Position numbers and translations under genes: made by a program. From the NCBI GenBank assembly GCA_947625875.1, contig CANQQG010000010.1, positions 1 to 55,546 of the forward strand: a stretch of DNA of 55,546 nucleotides, read 5' to 3'. Below, one piece after another: positions 43,867-53,300 of the stretch. Numbering within the stretch: position 1 is the first letter of the stretch; the number at the start of each line of letters is the position of its first letter. Source of the stretch: an uncultured Lachnospiraceae bacterium (GTDB taxonomy: Bacteria; Bacillota; Clostridia; Lachnospirales; Lachnospiraceae). The notes under the pieces are model-generated. The model did not search any database and had not been told where the DNA came from. It saw nothing but the letters and a program-made list of their open reading frames with translations.

Positions 43867-44087
43867 TTATTAATGCAATGCTGTACGAGTCCCATTGCTA
43901 CCATAAATTCCATTGCATTTTGGGAAGTGCAAATTGCTCTGCTAATTTCCTCCGGCATTTCGATTGTGGCACCTGACATATCTGTAATCATTTTACCAGT
44001 TGGCTCATCTTTGCCACACCCTCCTAATATAACCGTAAAGAAAATTATGGCATTTAACAATAATAATCTGGTTATGCATTTCATCAT
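43863..44087 (-). pseudogene. N-terminal fragment of an ABC-transporter substrate-binding lipoprotein
   Basis: A lipoprotein signal (MMKCITRLLLLNAIIFFTVI then lipobox LGGC) is followed by the start of a metal or cobamide-type binding protein (MITDMSGATIEMPEEISRAI, then CTSQNAMEFMVAMG). Similarity ends after about 65 residues at the transposase fragment; the family is 300 or more residues long. GGAGG lies five bases before the ATG at 44087. Confidence 0.65.
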
Positions 44088-44334
44088 ATCTACCTCCATC
44101 ATAAATATTGGGGGAAAATCACTTATAAAGATTAAAACACCTTCTGTATAATGTTCCCATTTACAAACAAAGCATTTCTTCGCTTATATGATTTCCCAGC
44201 TTCTATGCATCCATTTAACATTTTACTCAAATCTAAAGAAAAGTCCTGTTTTCTTTGTTTCAACACAAATATTACTTCCTCTCTGCGATTTGACTATTCA
44301 CTAATAAAAACATTATGCCAAACAATTTAGAAAT

Positions 44335-44901
44335 TCAATATGGCCATCCATTTACAAGAATATCCTTTTCTGATATCAGTACTTCCATTTGATGTTCCTG
44401 TTTTTCATATTCAATCCCTGATTTATAAGCACTACTCAAGAAATGAACTTTCTGATTTCTTGATCCAATCCAATCCCGTTCCGTATCATACTCTTCTTGA
44501 ATAAATGCCCCATCTACAAGTAAGTCTGTATCTTTAAGCAACTTATTAACACTTTCGTTATTCATAGCTTGTAATTCATCGTATAAATATCCTGTAAATA
44601 CAAGTACTGTAAGTCCAACAGAGTGAGCCCACACAGCAACTTCACTCAGTCCCTCCGCCTGCAGCATAGGTTCTCCACCTATGAAAGATAATCCCTCAAT
44701 TTTATCTTCAAACATAGACCGATGGATAAGCTCAATCAAGTCTTTTGCATCGACTATTATATTTTTTCTAATTTCTTGCATATCCGAATTACAACACCCT
44801 GGACATCTTTTCTCACACCCCTGAACCCAGATAGCAAGTCTTCTTCCTGGTCCCTCGGACTCAGTGCATAATCTAATTGATGCAAGATTTAGATAAGCCA
44901 T
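44335..44901 (-). CDS. NrdG-like radical SAM activating protein
   Basis: A 188-residue 4Fe-4S enzyme with the canonical CEKRCPGC (CX3CX2C, near residue 29), a GGEPMLQ motif near 75 and a short half-barrel like the activase of anaerobic ribonucleotide reductase. Activases of this class usually install a glycyl radical on a partner. No nrdD or other glycyl radical enzyme is in the window, so the target is unknown. It is last in the five-gene operon, eight bases after the Clp-like gene, with AGGTG before the ATG. An alternative is a maturase for another operon product, such as the Clp-like ATPase or the nuclease. Confidence 0.82.
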   Translation of the reverse strand: MAYLNLASIRLCTESEGPGRRLAIWVQGCEKRCPGCCNSDMQEIRKNIIVDAKDLIELIHRSMFEDKIEGLSFIGGEPMLQAEGLSEVAVWAHSVGLTVLVFTGYLYDELQAMNNESVNKLLKDTDLLVDGAFIQEEYDTERDWIGSRNQKVHFLSSAYKSGIEYEKQEHQMEVLISEKDILVNGWPY

Positions 44902-44909
44902 TGAATCAC

Positions 44910-46760
44910 CTACTTTAATTCAAAGTCAAATTTGCATACTTCCGGTTTATCAGGAAACATTAGTTTAATCATAATCTGTCTATTTCGTAACATATCAGTA
45001 CGTTCAAATATGAATTCAGATAACGGATTTATAATAACTGTTTCCATAACATTCAAAAGGCCACGACCACCATTCTGTTTGCCTGCCTTCTTACCAATGC
45101 ATGCAAAAATCCCATCTTCATCCTCAAACGCAATCTTTGCCCCATATCTTTCTTCTACAAAGTTCTCTATTGTCCTGAACTTTAACTTTGCAATCTTTGT
45201 GAACACTTCAGGATCATCAATAAAGTTAAAAGCAACAATGTTATCACCGATACGATTTAACAATTCTGGTCTGCCAAGTTCTTTAATAAAGTGATTCTGC
45301 ACTTTTTCAACAAACTGCTTTTTTACTTTCTTTGGATCCATATTGGAATCAACATCTGCTGCTCCTATATTGGATGTAAAAATAATAATCGTTTCAGAAA
45401 AATAGACCGTTTCACCTTTACCATCTGTAAGACGACCATCTTCAAGTATCTGAAGGAATTTGTCTAAAATTCTTCCGTGTGCTTTTTCTATCTCATCAAA
45501 TAGCAAAACACAGAACGGTTTTTCCTTTATCGCATTCGTTAATTGTCCACCAGCTTCATATCCAACATATCCAGGAGGTGCACCAACAAGTCTCTGATCA
45601 CTATGCTCATGATTATACTCAGACATATCAAATCGAATACACGCATTCTCATCTCCAAAAACAAAGCTTGCCAGAGACTTTGCAAGTTCTGTCTTACCAA
45701 CTCCAGTAGGACCCACAAAAAACAGTGTTCCTTTTGGTTTTTTTTGTTTTGATGAATGTTGTAAACCCGAAAAACCAGTGTAAGCTCTTATAATTACATC
45801 CTTCACTTTGGATATTGCAGCATCTTGACCTTTAACTCTCTTTCCAAGTTCTTCTTCGATACGCTCAATTTTATCTTTAGATAATTCTTCCCAAGGACTT
45901 ACTTTCTCACCATACTTAAAGAGATTTATTAGCTTCTCAAAAGACATTTTTTCACTCATTTGACGTGATAATTTCATCATCTGAGCAATCTCTTTAAGTG
46001 AAAAACCATCGAGTGCATCAATAAGATCATCTTTCGCCGTTTTATCCGATATAATATCTTGTGTTATATTAAGGCATGCTCTATTCGTATCAATAAAGTG
46101 TTCCCTCTCGTTATGACCCGGCATCGGTACACTCACAGAACTCACCATTGAATTATTCAAATAAAATGCTGGAGGAATCATTGCATTATTATGTGCTACA
46201 ATGATTACTATATTTCCTATATCAGCAAAACTACTGTCCAGCATATTATATGACTGGCTTGCTTCAAGGGTCTTTCCTAAAGTAGCTAAGTAGTCTCTTT
46301 CTTTCTCTGATAATGAATTGGCATTTCCAAATATGTAATCAGAATAATCAAGAACAAATGCTGTTTTATTATGACTATTCTTTATGACATTTAACATGTA
46401 AGGAAAAAACTCGTCCGGTGACTTATAGTACTTGGCACCTTGGTTTGTAGCACCATCTACATTAAAATCACCCAAATCATAATCATCCACTCCATTTTCT
46501 TGAGATGATTGATCTGTCATTTCTGCAATTTCATCAGATATACTATGATCAATACCCTCAACACGATCCCATTTAATCACTTGCTTAAATCCCTTATCTC
46601 TAACATATGAAATAAGTGTATTGATTACAGAACCATATTTTCCAGAGTTTTTAGGATTAAGCATTATATCTGCTGTATTACCAAAAACAATAACAGAGGA
46701 CTTATAACCGATATCCCTGCTAAAACGCTCTATCCAAAGATTTAATTCTTTATCTGCCAT
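44910..46760 (-). CDS. ClpB/ClpA-like AAA+ ATPase with a degenerate first ring domain
   Basis: A 616-residue protein. Residues about 300-616 are a full Clp-family D2 module: VGPTGVGKTELAKS (Walker A, near 352), the pore-loop segment APPGYVGYEAGGQLT, LLFDEIEKAH (Walker B, near 421), ITFTSN-type sensor (IIIFTSNIGA) and the arginine finger in GRPELLNRIGDN, then a D2-small domain. Residues 1-290 look like an AAA fold without a Walker A (VIVFGNTADIM) but with Walker-B-like TAFVLDYSDY and the end motif SVPMPGHNEREHF. It lacks the Clp N-domain and any ClpP-binding loop I can see. It probably remodels protein or nucleoprotein complexes. Start and previous stop overlap by one base. Confidence 0.88.
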   Translation of the reverse strand: MADKELNLWIERFSRDIGYKSSVIVFGNTADIMLNPKNSGKYGSVINTLISYVRDKGFKQVIKWDRVEGIDHSISDEIAEMTDQSSQENGVDDYDLGDFNVDGATNQGAKYYKSPDEFFPYMLNVIKNSHNKTAFVLDYSDYIFGNANSLSEKERDYLATLGKTLEASQSYNMLDSSFADIGNIVIIVAHNNAMIPPAFYLNNSMVSSVSVPMPGHNEREHFIDTNRACLNITQDIISDKTAKDDLIDALDGFSLKEIAQMMKLSRQMSEKMSFEKLINLFKYGEKVSPWEELSKDKIERIEEELGKRVKGQDAAISKVKDVIIRAYTGFSGLQHSSKQKKPKGTLFFVGPTGVGKTELAKSLASFVFGDENACIRFDMSEYNHEHSDQRLVGAPPGYVGYEAGGQLTNAIKEKPFCVLLFDEIEKAHGRILDKFLQILEDGRLTDGKGETVYFSETIIIFTSNIGAADVDSNMDPKKVKKQFVEKVQNHFIKELGRPELLNRIGDNIVAFNFIDDPEVFTKIAKLKFRTIENFVEERYGAKIAFEDEDGIFACIGKKAGKQNGGRGLLNVMETVIINPLSEFIFERTDMLRNRQIMIKLMFPDKPEVCKFDFELK

Positions 46761-47890
46761 TATGCGTTTCTCCCTTCATTATTCGGTAAACTATTAGCAT
46801 CCATCGATAATCTATCTGGATTCTGCCATAAAACTCTCTCATCAGACAATTTCACTGAATATATCTGTTCAAGATCCACATTGAATTTTTCTATATCCTT
46901 CAAGCAAGTCATACCCTCATAATTGTCGAATTTATATGCAATCTTTCCACGCAAATCAACATTACATACTGCCCGCTTGCCAGAAGGTTGTTTTGCAACT
47001 ATCTTTACATAATTTTTCCCATCTGTTTTTATTAATTGTGGTTTTTCGACGGTAAACTCTTGTTTTTGAAGTTGCTTTACAATAGCTGTTACGGTTTCCC
47101 TTCTAGTCTCTTCAGAAATCAGGATTTCATCAACTTCATTTTCGAGCTCAATTACTTGTTTTTCAACATTTTCTACATCTATCGATCCTGTTTCTATTCC
47201 AGCTTTAAGTTTACTTATCCTTTCCAAAAATTCTTGTGTCTTTTCTTGGTTCTCAATTCGTTCTGACCTCAAGCGTTCCTCAGCATCACTAATAGCCTGA
47301 GTCGCATTCTTCTGTCGATTTTTCTTAACAGTATCTTTCTTCCATTCAATACCCTTTTTCTCAGCCTCAGAAATTATCTCTGATGATCTTTTTCTAAGTT
47401 CTGCTGAACTTGTTAATCTACCACTTTCTATGCCATTCCTAATTTGTTGCATTTCAGACATAGAAAAATTGACCACAATTGGATTAGTAATAGTATGAAG
47501 AATTTCAAAATATTCCCGCATCAGCTCATTCTGTTGATGTTCCTTTTCTGCTCGCAAGGATTCAACTCTCATACGCTCTGCTCGTTCAAACTGCTCCCTT
47601 GCTCCATATGCTAATGATGACATACTTCTAATATATGCCCCTACCTCATAACTAACATCTCTTGCCTCTTCTGGATTAGAAGATAATAACCCCCTGATTC
47701 TAGCTAAATCCGACTCCAATCTATTCATTTCAGTCGGTATATATGCTGCGAGCCCTCGATTCTTCATGTCGCTATACTGCTGACTGTATCGACGATAAAA
47801 TTGTTCCGTTGTCGTTGCAATTCTGTTAAGATATATCTGTCTTCTACGTGCTGACTCTAACGCATAAGAATATTCATACGAACTACTCAT
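46760..47890 (-). CDS. coiled-coil protein of unknown function
   Basis: A 376-residue, highly charged helical protein: helical segments at about residues 10-125 and a long coiled coil at about 165-275 (EERLRSERIENQEKTQEFLE). A small mixed domain at about 285-345 (NYVKIVAKQPSGKRAVCNVD, LRGKIAYKFDNYEG) could be a beta-rich binding module. No family recognised. AAGGAGG lies four bases before the ATG. It sits between the PIN protein and the Clp-like ATPase, spaced nine bases from the former and overlapping the latter, which suggests an adaptor or scaffold. Confidence 0.7.
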   Translation of the reverse strand: MSSSYEYSYALESARRRQIYLNRIATTTEQFYRRYSQQYSDMKNRGLAAYIPTEMNRLESDLARIRGLLSSNPEEARDVSYEVGAYIRSMSSLAYGAREQFERAERMRVESLRAEKEHQQNELMREYFEILHTITNPIVVNFSMSEMQQIRNGIESGRLTSSAELRKRSSEIISEAEKKGIEWKKDTVKKNRQKNATQAISDAEERLRSERIENQEKTQEFLERISKLKAGIETGSIDVENVEKQVIELENEVDEILISEETRRETVTAIVKQLQKQEFTVEKPQLIKTDGKNYVKIVAKQPSGKRAVCNVDLRGKIAYKFDNYEGMTCLKDIEKFNVDLEQIYSVKLSDERVLWQNPDRLSMDANSLPNNEGRNA

Positions 47891-47899
47891 AAATCCTCC

Positions 47900-50356
47900 T
47901 TATCTCTTCTTTTTCTTAGATTTTTTATTACTACCTTTACTTGCCATCTTTTCATGTTGTTTCATACTTTGATATGATTCAAGGGTCATATTCTCAATCT
48001 TGTTAGCTGTCGCAATATTTCCAAGATTAGTATCATCAGTTAATAAGACTGGTTTCTTTGCACAATATCTTATTGCAATAGAAAGAATCTTATTATCGTT
48101 TCGCTCTTTATCCAAATCGTCCGATAATAATTCTGGATGACTTGATTCTCCAGTATTTAACCAATCATATGCCTTATAATTGCTTATATTTCTAATCACC
48201 TCTCTCGCCCGATATGCTTTCTCTTCGTCACCAGATGTTTTAAGGCTATCCAACTCATCTAACACAATCATCGGGATAACCAATAATGCCTTTTCACCGT
48301 CAAACCAAGAAATAAGTCCAGGCTCATTCATCAAAGTACAGGTATCTACAATATAAACTTTGTTGAAACGCATAAACGAATCATCAAAGAATGTCGCAAG
48401 TGCATTTCGCAAACCATCCATATTCCTCTTAACATTAGTAAATGGAGTATCTGATTCAAGTACTTCATTTAGATCAATTACTTTGTTTGTAAATCTTTCT
48501 TCCTCATCCTGCCATTTTCTAACCTGATCATGCAGATCATCAATTACATCCGTATGTGCCAGCACTAATTCATTGTACTTTTCCTGACTTACTGTGTCAT
48601 ACAAATTCAATTCAGGCACTAACCCTTCAACTTGAAGAGAAATTCTTCTCATATTGAGAATAATCTGCTCTACAGCCGTATATTCCTCGATTTCAAAGAA
48701 TTTTTCATCTGTAAATCTACTAATAAACTCAAGAATACTTCTCTTAGAATACAAGTATTTATAAAGACCTAGTTTGGTAATCCAATTTATATATGCCTTT
48801 TTAGCCGACGATATTGCTTTCCAAAAATCCCAAATATCTTCTAAAGAGTCTTGCTCTCCAACATGCTCTATTGCAATCTTCATTATTCTCTGGAACAGAG
48901 ATTCATCCTGCCTAAAAGTATTAATCGCTGCATATTCAGATATAACTTCTTTTGCATGATTTATATTTTTACACTGTTCTACAATATACGCCTCGTTAAC
49001 AAGAATTCTTTCTTTATCTGCAGCAGAAATCGCATTTTGTCCATAATAACCTCTGCTCTTCTCATTAAAGAGTTCAATTACTTTAGCTTTATCAGCAAGT
49101 TTTAGTTCTTCCGATACTATTCGGCTTACATATTCGATGAACACATCTTTTAATCCAAGTTCATATAGAGCAAATAATACAGTATTATCATACGAATAGT
49201 ATTTGTCTACAAGTTCTACTATCACATTCGGAAGATTAGTTTCCATTCTCTTAGGAATATATGCAATTGCAATTTCCTTAGATATTGATCCTGCTGATAC
49301 CTTTGTTATACAAGCCTTTATTGAGTCCTTCGCATTAAAATATACTCCATAATTTTTCAAATCACAGTCTGGTATCCGAATTATTATTTGCTTTTTGGAG
49401 TTTTCAACCTCAAACTCATCTGTTCCATAAACAATCCCTATTCTTATTTTTTTCTTATTCTGCTGATTGTTTTTAATATCCTTATAATATTTTGCTTCCA
49501 CACAGAATAAATCATCTTTCTGAAGATATTCTCCTATTAAAGCGTTTATTTCATCGATTGAAACAAATCTTTTTATTTCTTCATCTGGATTACCTATTTC
49601 CAAAAAAGGTAAATCTCTCAAACCGTCAGGACAAGAAATGTCGGATGCTTCAAGCGATATTTCATCAATTCCTTCATCCTCAATTCCCGAAACCTTCCAT
49701 CTCATTTCATCAACGATTTCGATCTTTCTGGTAATGTTCTTCCAATATATTTGGGAACTCAAAGGTGTAACTGATTCAATTTTTGTTGTTGGAGTAAGCC
49801 AATTTAATCTCTTACGTTTCTTATCATTCTGAATCGTAAAAAGCCACTCTCTTATTGCACCTTCTGGGAAATCCACGTCATCAGCATCATCAATGTCAAC
49901 AACTTTAATACCAGTAGCTTCTTCTTTATAAAGATTTGCCTCATCCTTCAAAACCTTCGCGGCAACATCATAATAAATTGAAAAAGTCTCTTCTGATGAT
50001 GTTCCTGGTAAAAGACCTTGACTCTGCATCTCTCGACCTGTTTTTGTCAATTTCAAATTATTCATAGCAACTGTATCAAGTTCGGTTTCATCATCAATCC
50101 CAGAAATCGTAATTGCTCCAATATCCTGAAGAGAGATTAATACAGGAAGAATCAGCAGATCCGCATCAGAAATAGTAAAAATCTGTTCAAAAAACGAAGC
50201 AATAGAAATTCCGGCGTAATTCGATAATTTCTCACATTTATTAATTGATTCCAAAATAAGCCACTCAATCGCAGTAGATTTTCTAGCTGTAAAATGAGAA
50301 ACTTCCACCTTATGCTGCACACAAGGATATGATAGTGTTACTTCTGTAAAAATCAT
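47900..50356 (-). CDS. large protein with a C-terminal PIN ribonuclease domain
   Basis: An 818-residue protein. Residues 1-120 look like a winged helix (SIASFFEQIFTISDADLLIL, LKLTKTGREMQSQGLLPG). Residues 120-640 are unrecognised, mixed and then helical. The PIN nuclease domain at about 668-800 has all acidic ligands: VYIVDTCTLMNEPG, IPMIVLDELDSLK, ERNDNKILSIAIRY and LLTDDTNLGNIA, resembling the PIN of PhoH/YlaK-type proteins. A basic tail (SKGSNKKSKKKKR) may bind RNA. Its start overlaps the helicase stop by four bases, strong evidence for stoichiometric co-production. The predicted activity is metal-dependent RNA cleavage. Confidence 0.83.
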   Translation of the reverse strand: MIFTEVTLSYPCVQHKVEVSHFTARKSTAIEWLILESINKCEKLSNYAGISIASFFEQIFTISDADLLILPVLISLQDIGAITISGIDDETELDTVAMNNLKLTKTGREMQSQGLLPGTSSEETFSIYYDVAAKVLKDEANLYKEEATGIKVVDIDDADDVDFPEGAIREWLFTIQNDKKRKRLNWLTPTTKIESVTPLSSQIYWKNITRKIEIVDEMRWKVSGIEDEGIDEISLEASDISCPDGLRDLPFLEIGNPDEEIKRFVSIDEINALIGEYLQKDDLFCVEAKYYKDIKNNQQNKKKIRIGIVYGTDEFEVENSKKQIIIRIPDCDLKNYGVYFNAKDSIKACITKVSAGSISKEIAIAYIPKRMETNLPNVIVELVDKYYSYDNTVLFALYELGLKDVFIEYVSRIVSEELKLADKAKVIELFNEKSRGYYGQNAISAADKERILVNEAYIVEQCKNINHAKEVISEYAAINTFRQDESLFQRIMKIAIEHVGEQDSLEDIWDFWKAISSAKKAYINWITKLGLYKYLYSKRSILEFISRFTDEKFFEIEEYTAVEQIILNMRRISLQVEGLVPELNLYDTVSQEKYNELVLAHTDVIDDLHDQVRKWQDEEERFTNKVIDLNEVLESDTPFTNVKRNMDGLRNALATFFDDSFMRFNKVYIVDTCTLMNEPGLISWFDGEKALLVIPMIVLDELDSLKTSGDEEKAYRAREVIRNISNYKAYDWLNTGESSHPELLSDDLDKERNDNKILSIAIRYCAKKPVLLTDDTNLGNIATANKIENMTLESYQSMKQHEKMASKGSNKKSKKKKR

Positions 50357-53300
50357 AATTTGCCTCCCATCTCTATGTACTCTGCAATAATTTCCTTTTC
50401 GATATTAGGAGTAATTATCTTATTACAGCTTTTGAAACATCCTTTTCTATTTAGGCCTTCCATAATATTTTTGTATACCGGAGCTGTTTTATATCCTGGC
50501 ATATCCATATTAGGAAGTTGTACAGACTGGTTTTCATACATATGTTTTGCACCCACTATTAAAAGAAGTTCCTGTGCTCGCGAGAAAGCAACATTAATAC
50601 GTTCAAACGCAACAACGTGCTTACTAGCTCTTCCCTTTTCGTTATTTCTAACCAAACTCGTAATGATAATATTCTTCTCTTTTCCCTGAAATCTATCAAC
50701 CGTATTAATATCTACATCAATAGACGAGAAATCAAATGATTTTTTCGCTTCACGAAAAGCTTCTCTAATTTCATTAACTTGCATTTGGTAAAAACTAATT
50801 ACTCCAACTGTTTTCTGATGATGTTTGTTATAACCTTGCTCCCTATATGCATCAGCTATCTTCTTCAGCAATTCCATCACAATATACTTTTCCAGAACAT
50901 TGTAATTAGATGTGCTATTATTTGGTCTTACTTCATAGATTGGTCTATCGCTCGGCGTATACGATGAATCAATCCAATATGCATGCCTATTAGGCACAAT
51001 AAAAGTGCTGCCATCTACTCCTTTGATGGTTAAATCATGACTTTTTTCCATGCGCTCTACAGCCTCAGAATTACCACATGAGAGTCGCTGCTCATAAAAC
51101 CTATTAATGATGTCCATAATATCAGTATGCATACGATATTGTACAAGTAACGAATGCTTTATACTTTCATCCGCTTGTTCAAAATAGTCCTTAAATAAAG
51201 AAGAGGTAACCATCTTTTGAAATCTCTTAAAGTTTTCAGTGGTAAGCAAATCTCTCACTTCTTCTGGTGCATTTTCCTGACTTTCTGCTAATTCCTTATA
51301 AGATCCTTCGTGTTCTTTAAACATTGGAGGAAGCTGTCTATGATCACCCACCAATATAGCTTTTCGAGCCTTCATCAACGGAATAAGTAATTCTGGCGGT
51401 GTAGCTTTACTAACCTCATCAATAATTACAACATCAAAATCATTGTAACCATTATCTGAAAGATTACGCATATTATCAGTACAAGAAATACCTACAACAT
51501 TACATGCATTAACATATATCTGCTGATAATGCTCTTGATCATACTTAAAGGAATCAATATCATCCAACCGTTCTTTAAAAGCTCTGATTGTTTTCTCCCA
51601 ATCATTTCTAAATTCTCTTTGTTCCTCAAGTTGTCTATTATTTCTTTCCTTAAGTCGCTTAATGTGTGCTATTATTTCGTCAGTTATAGTTGATTCAATT
51701 TCATACTTTTCTCGTAATTTAAGTAAAGTCTGCCTTTTAGAAAAAATCTGCGCCTTGGTATTCTCTATTCTGTTATTAATTTCAGCAATAGTGCTTTCAA
51801 TGGCAGCTCTTCTTTTAATAATTTCTGATACATCTACAACATTACGAGATTCAATAGCTGTCTTTATAGAATCCAAGGCAGCATCAATGGCTTGATTCCA
51901 TTTATTAATGATTGATTCAAATGTTTCTAACCACTTATCTGTATCACCGGCTTCGATACTAGCTATTACATTCTTATCGATAATATTTTGCTCAATATCA
52001 GAAACTGTTACGACAGAAGATGCAAACTTAAGTTCATCTATTCTCTTCTGTAATGATTTCATCTCTTTTTTATACCGTTTTTCGCCATCTGTATCATCTT
52101 TCTGTATACATTCAAATAGATTTGCCTTTACTTCTGTTAACTGACTTCCAAGAATCAGTATTTCTCCATCATTACTACTATCATTTCCTTTCGCATTTCT
52201 AATTTTTTCACGCAGTCCCTTAAGTGTTTTGAGATTTTTTGAAATCATATACACATATGCTTGTTCTTTGCCAAGACCCACGACATCAATATCAAGAGTT
52301 CCTGGTGCCAAGTAAATTCCATCCTTCAGATTTGTTTCGATAAGCACATTAATTTTTGACTCAAAAATCCTAAGCAAATCCGGTGCCAGATAAAATTGAG
52401 AATCCGATTCGTCTCTAAAGCAATCTACCGCCAAACGATACTGGTGCTTGTCTTCCTCTAATTTAGTATTTTCATCATTAGCGTTTTCTAATTCTGAATT
52501 TAAAATTGTAAACTGATCTTTTGCTTTCGCACACTGCTGATTGAATACAGCCAGATCTTTGTTTAAAGCAGCAATATCATTATTGAATAAGCTTGCATCG
52601 CGAATATCTGTATCATATTGTACTCCGCCACTTTCAAGAGAATCCCATAAATCAAGCCAGTTTTTTGATAACTGAAGAGACAAAGCATGATAATAATATT
52701 TTAGTGCTTCGTCCTCACCAAATTTTCTAGTACTTAAATCCTCAACCTTTCTTTTCCTTTTCCCTTTCTGACCTAATCTAATAGCTCTAATCTCAGGAGA
52801 ATCAGCAAGTCTTTCTAATGCATTATCAACCGCATCATTTGATTGTGATGCAACTAACACTCTATCTCCTTTTCGAACAAATTGATAAATTGCTTCGGCA
52901 ATAACTGTTGTCTTTCCGGTACCTGGAGGTCCTTGTATCAAACAAAGATCTGGCGCAGCAAGCATCTTACGTACAGCTTCTTTCTGATTCTCATTTTTTT
53001 CAATTTTGGGATTAAGCCACTTATTTATTTCTTCATAATCTTCATCATCCGGAATTCTGGCACGTACAACATTAAAAAGCCACATTGCAAGATTTGGAGA
53101 ATAACATTCATCCCTCTCCAATTGATCAATTGCCTGCTGAAATCTTCTAATAAGCACAAAATCACCTATAGCAGACAATGCAAGAAATCCATTTGAATAA
53201 TAATTGCCTAAAACATTATCATAGACATACTGAACAGCTTCTTCTTCATCCAAATTACGCTGATTTATTTCGTCAACATCACGGCGACTAAGCTCATAAG

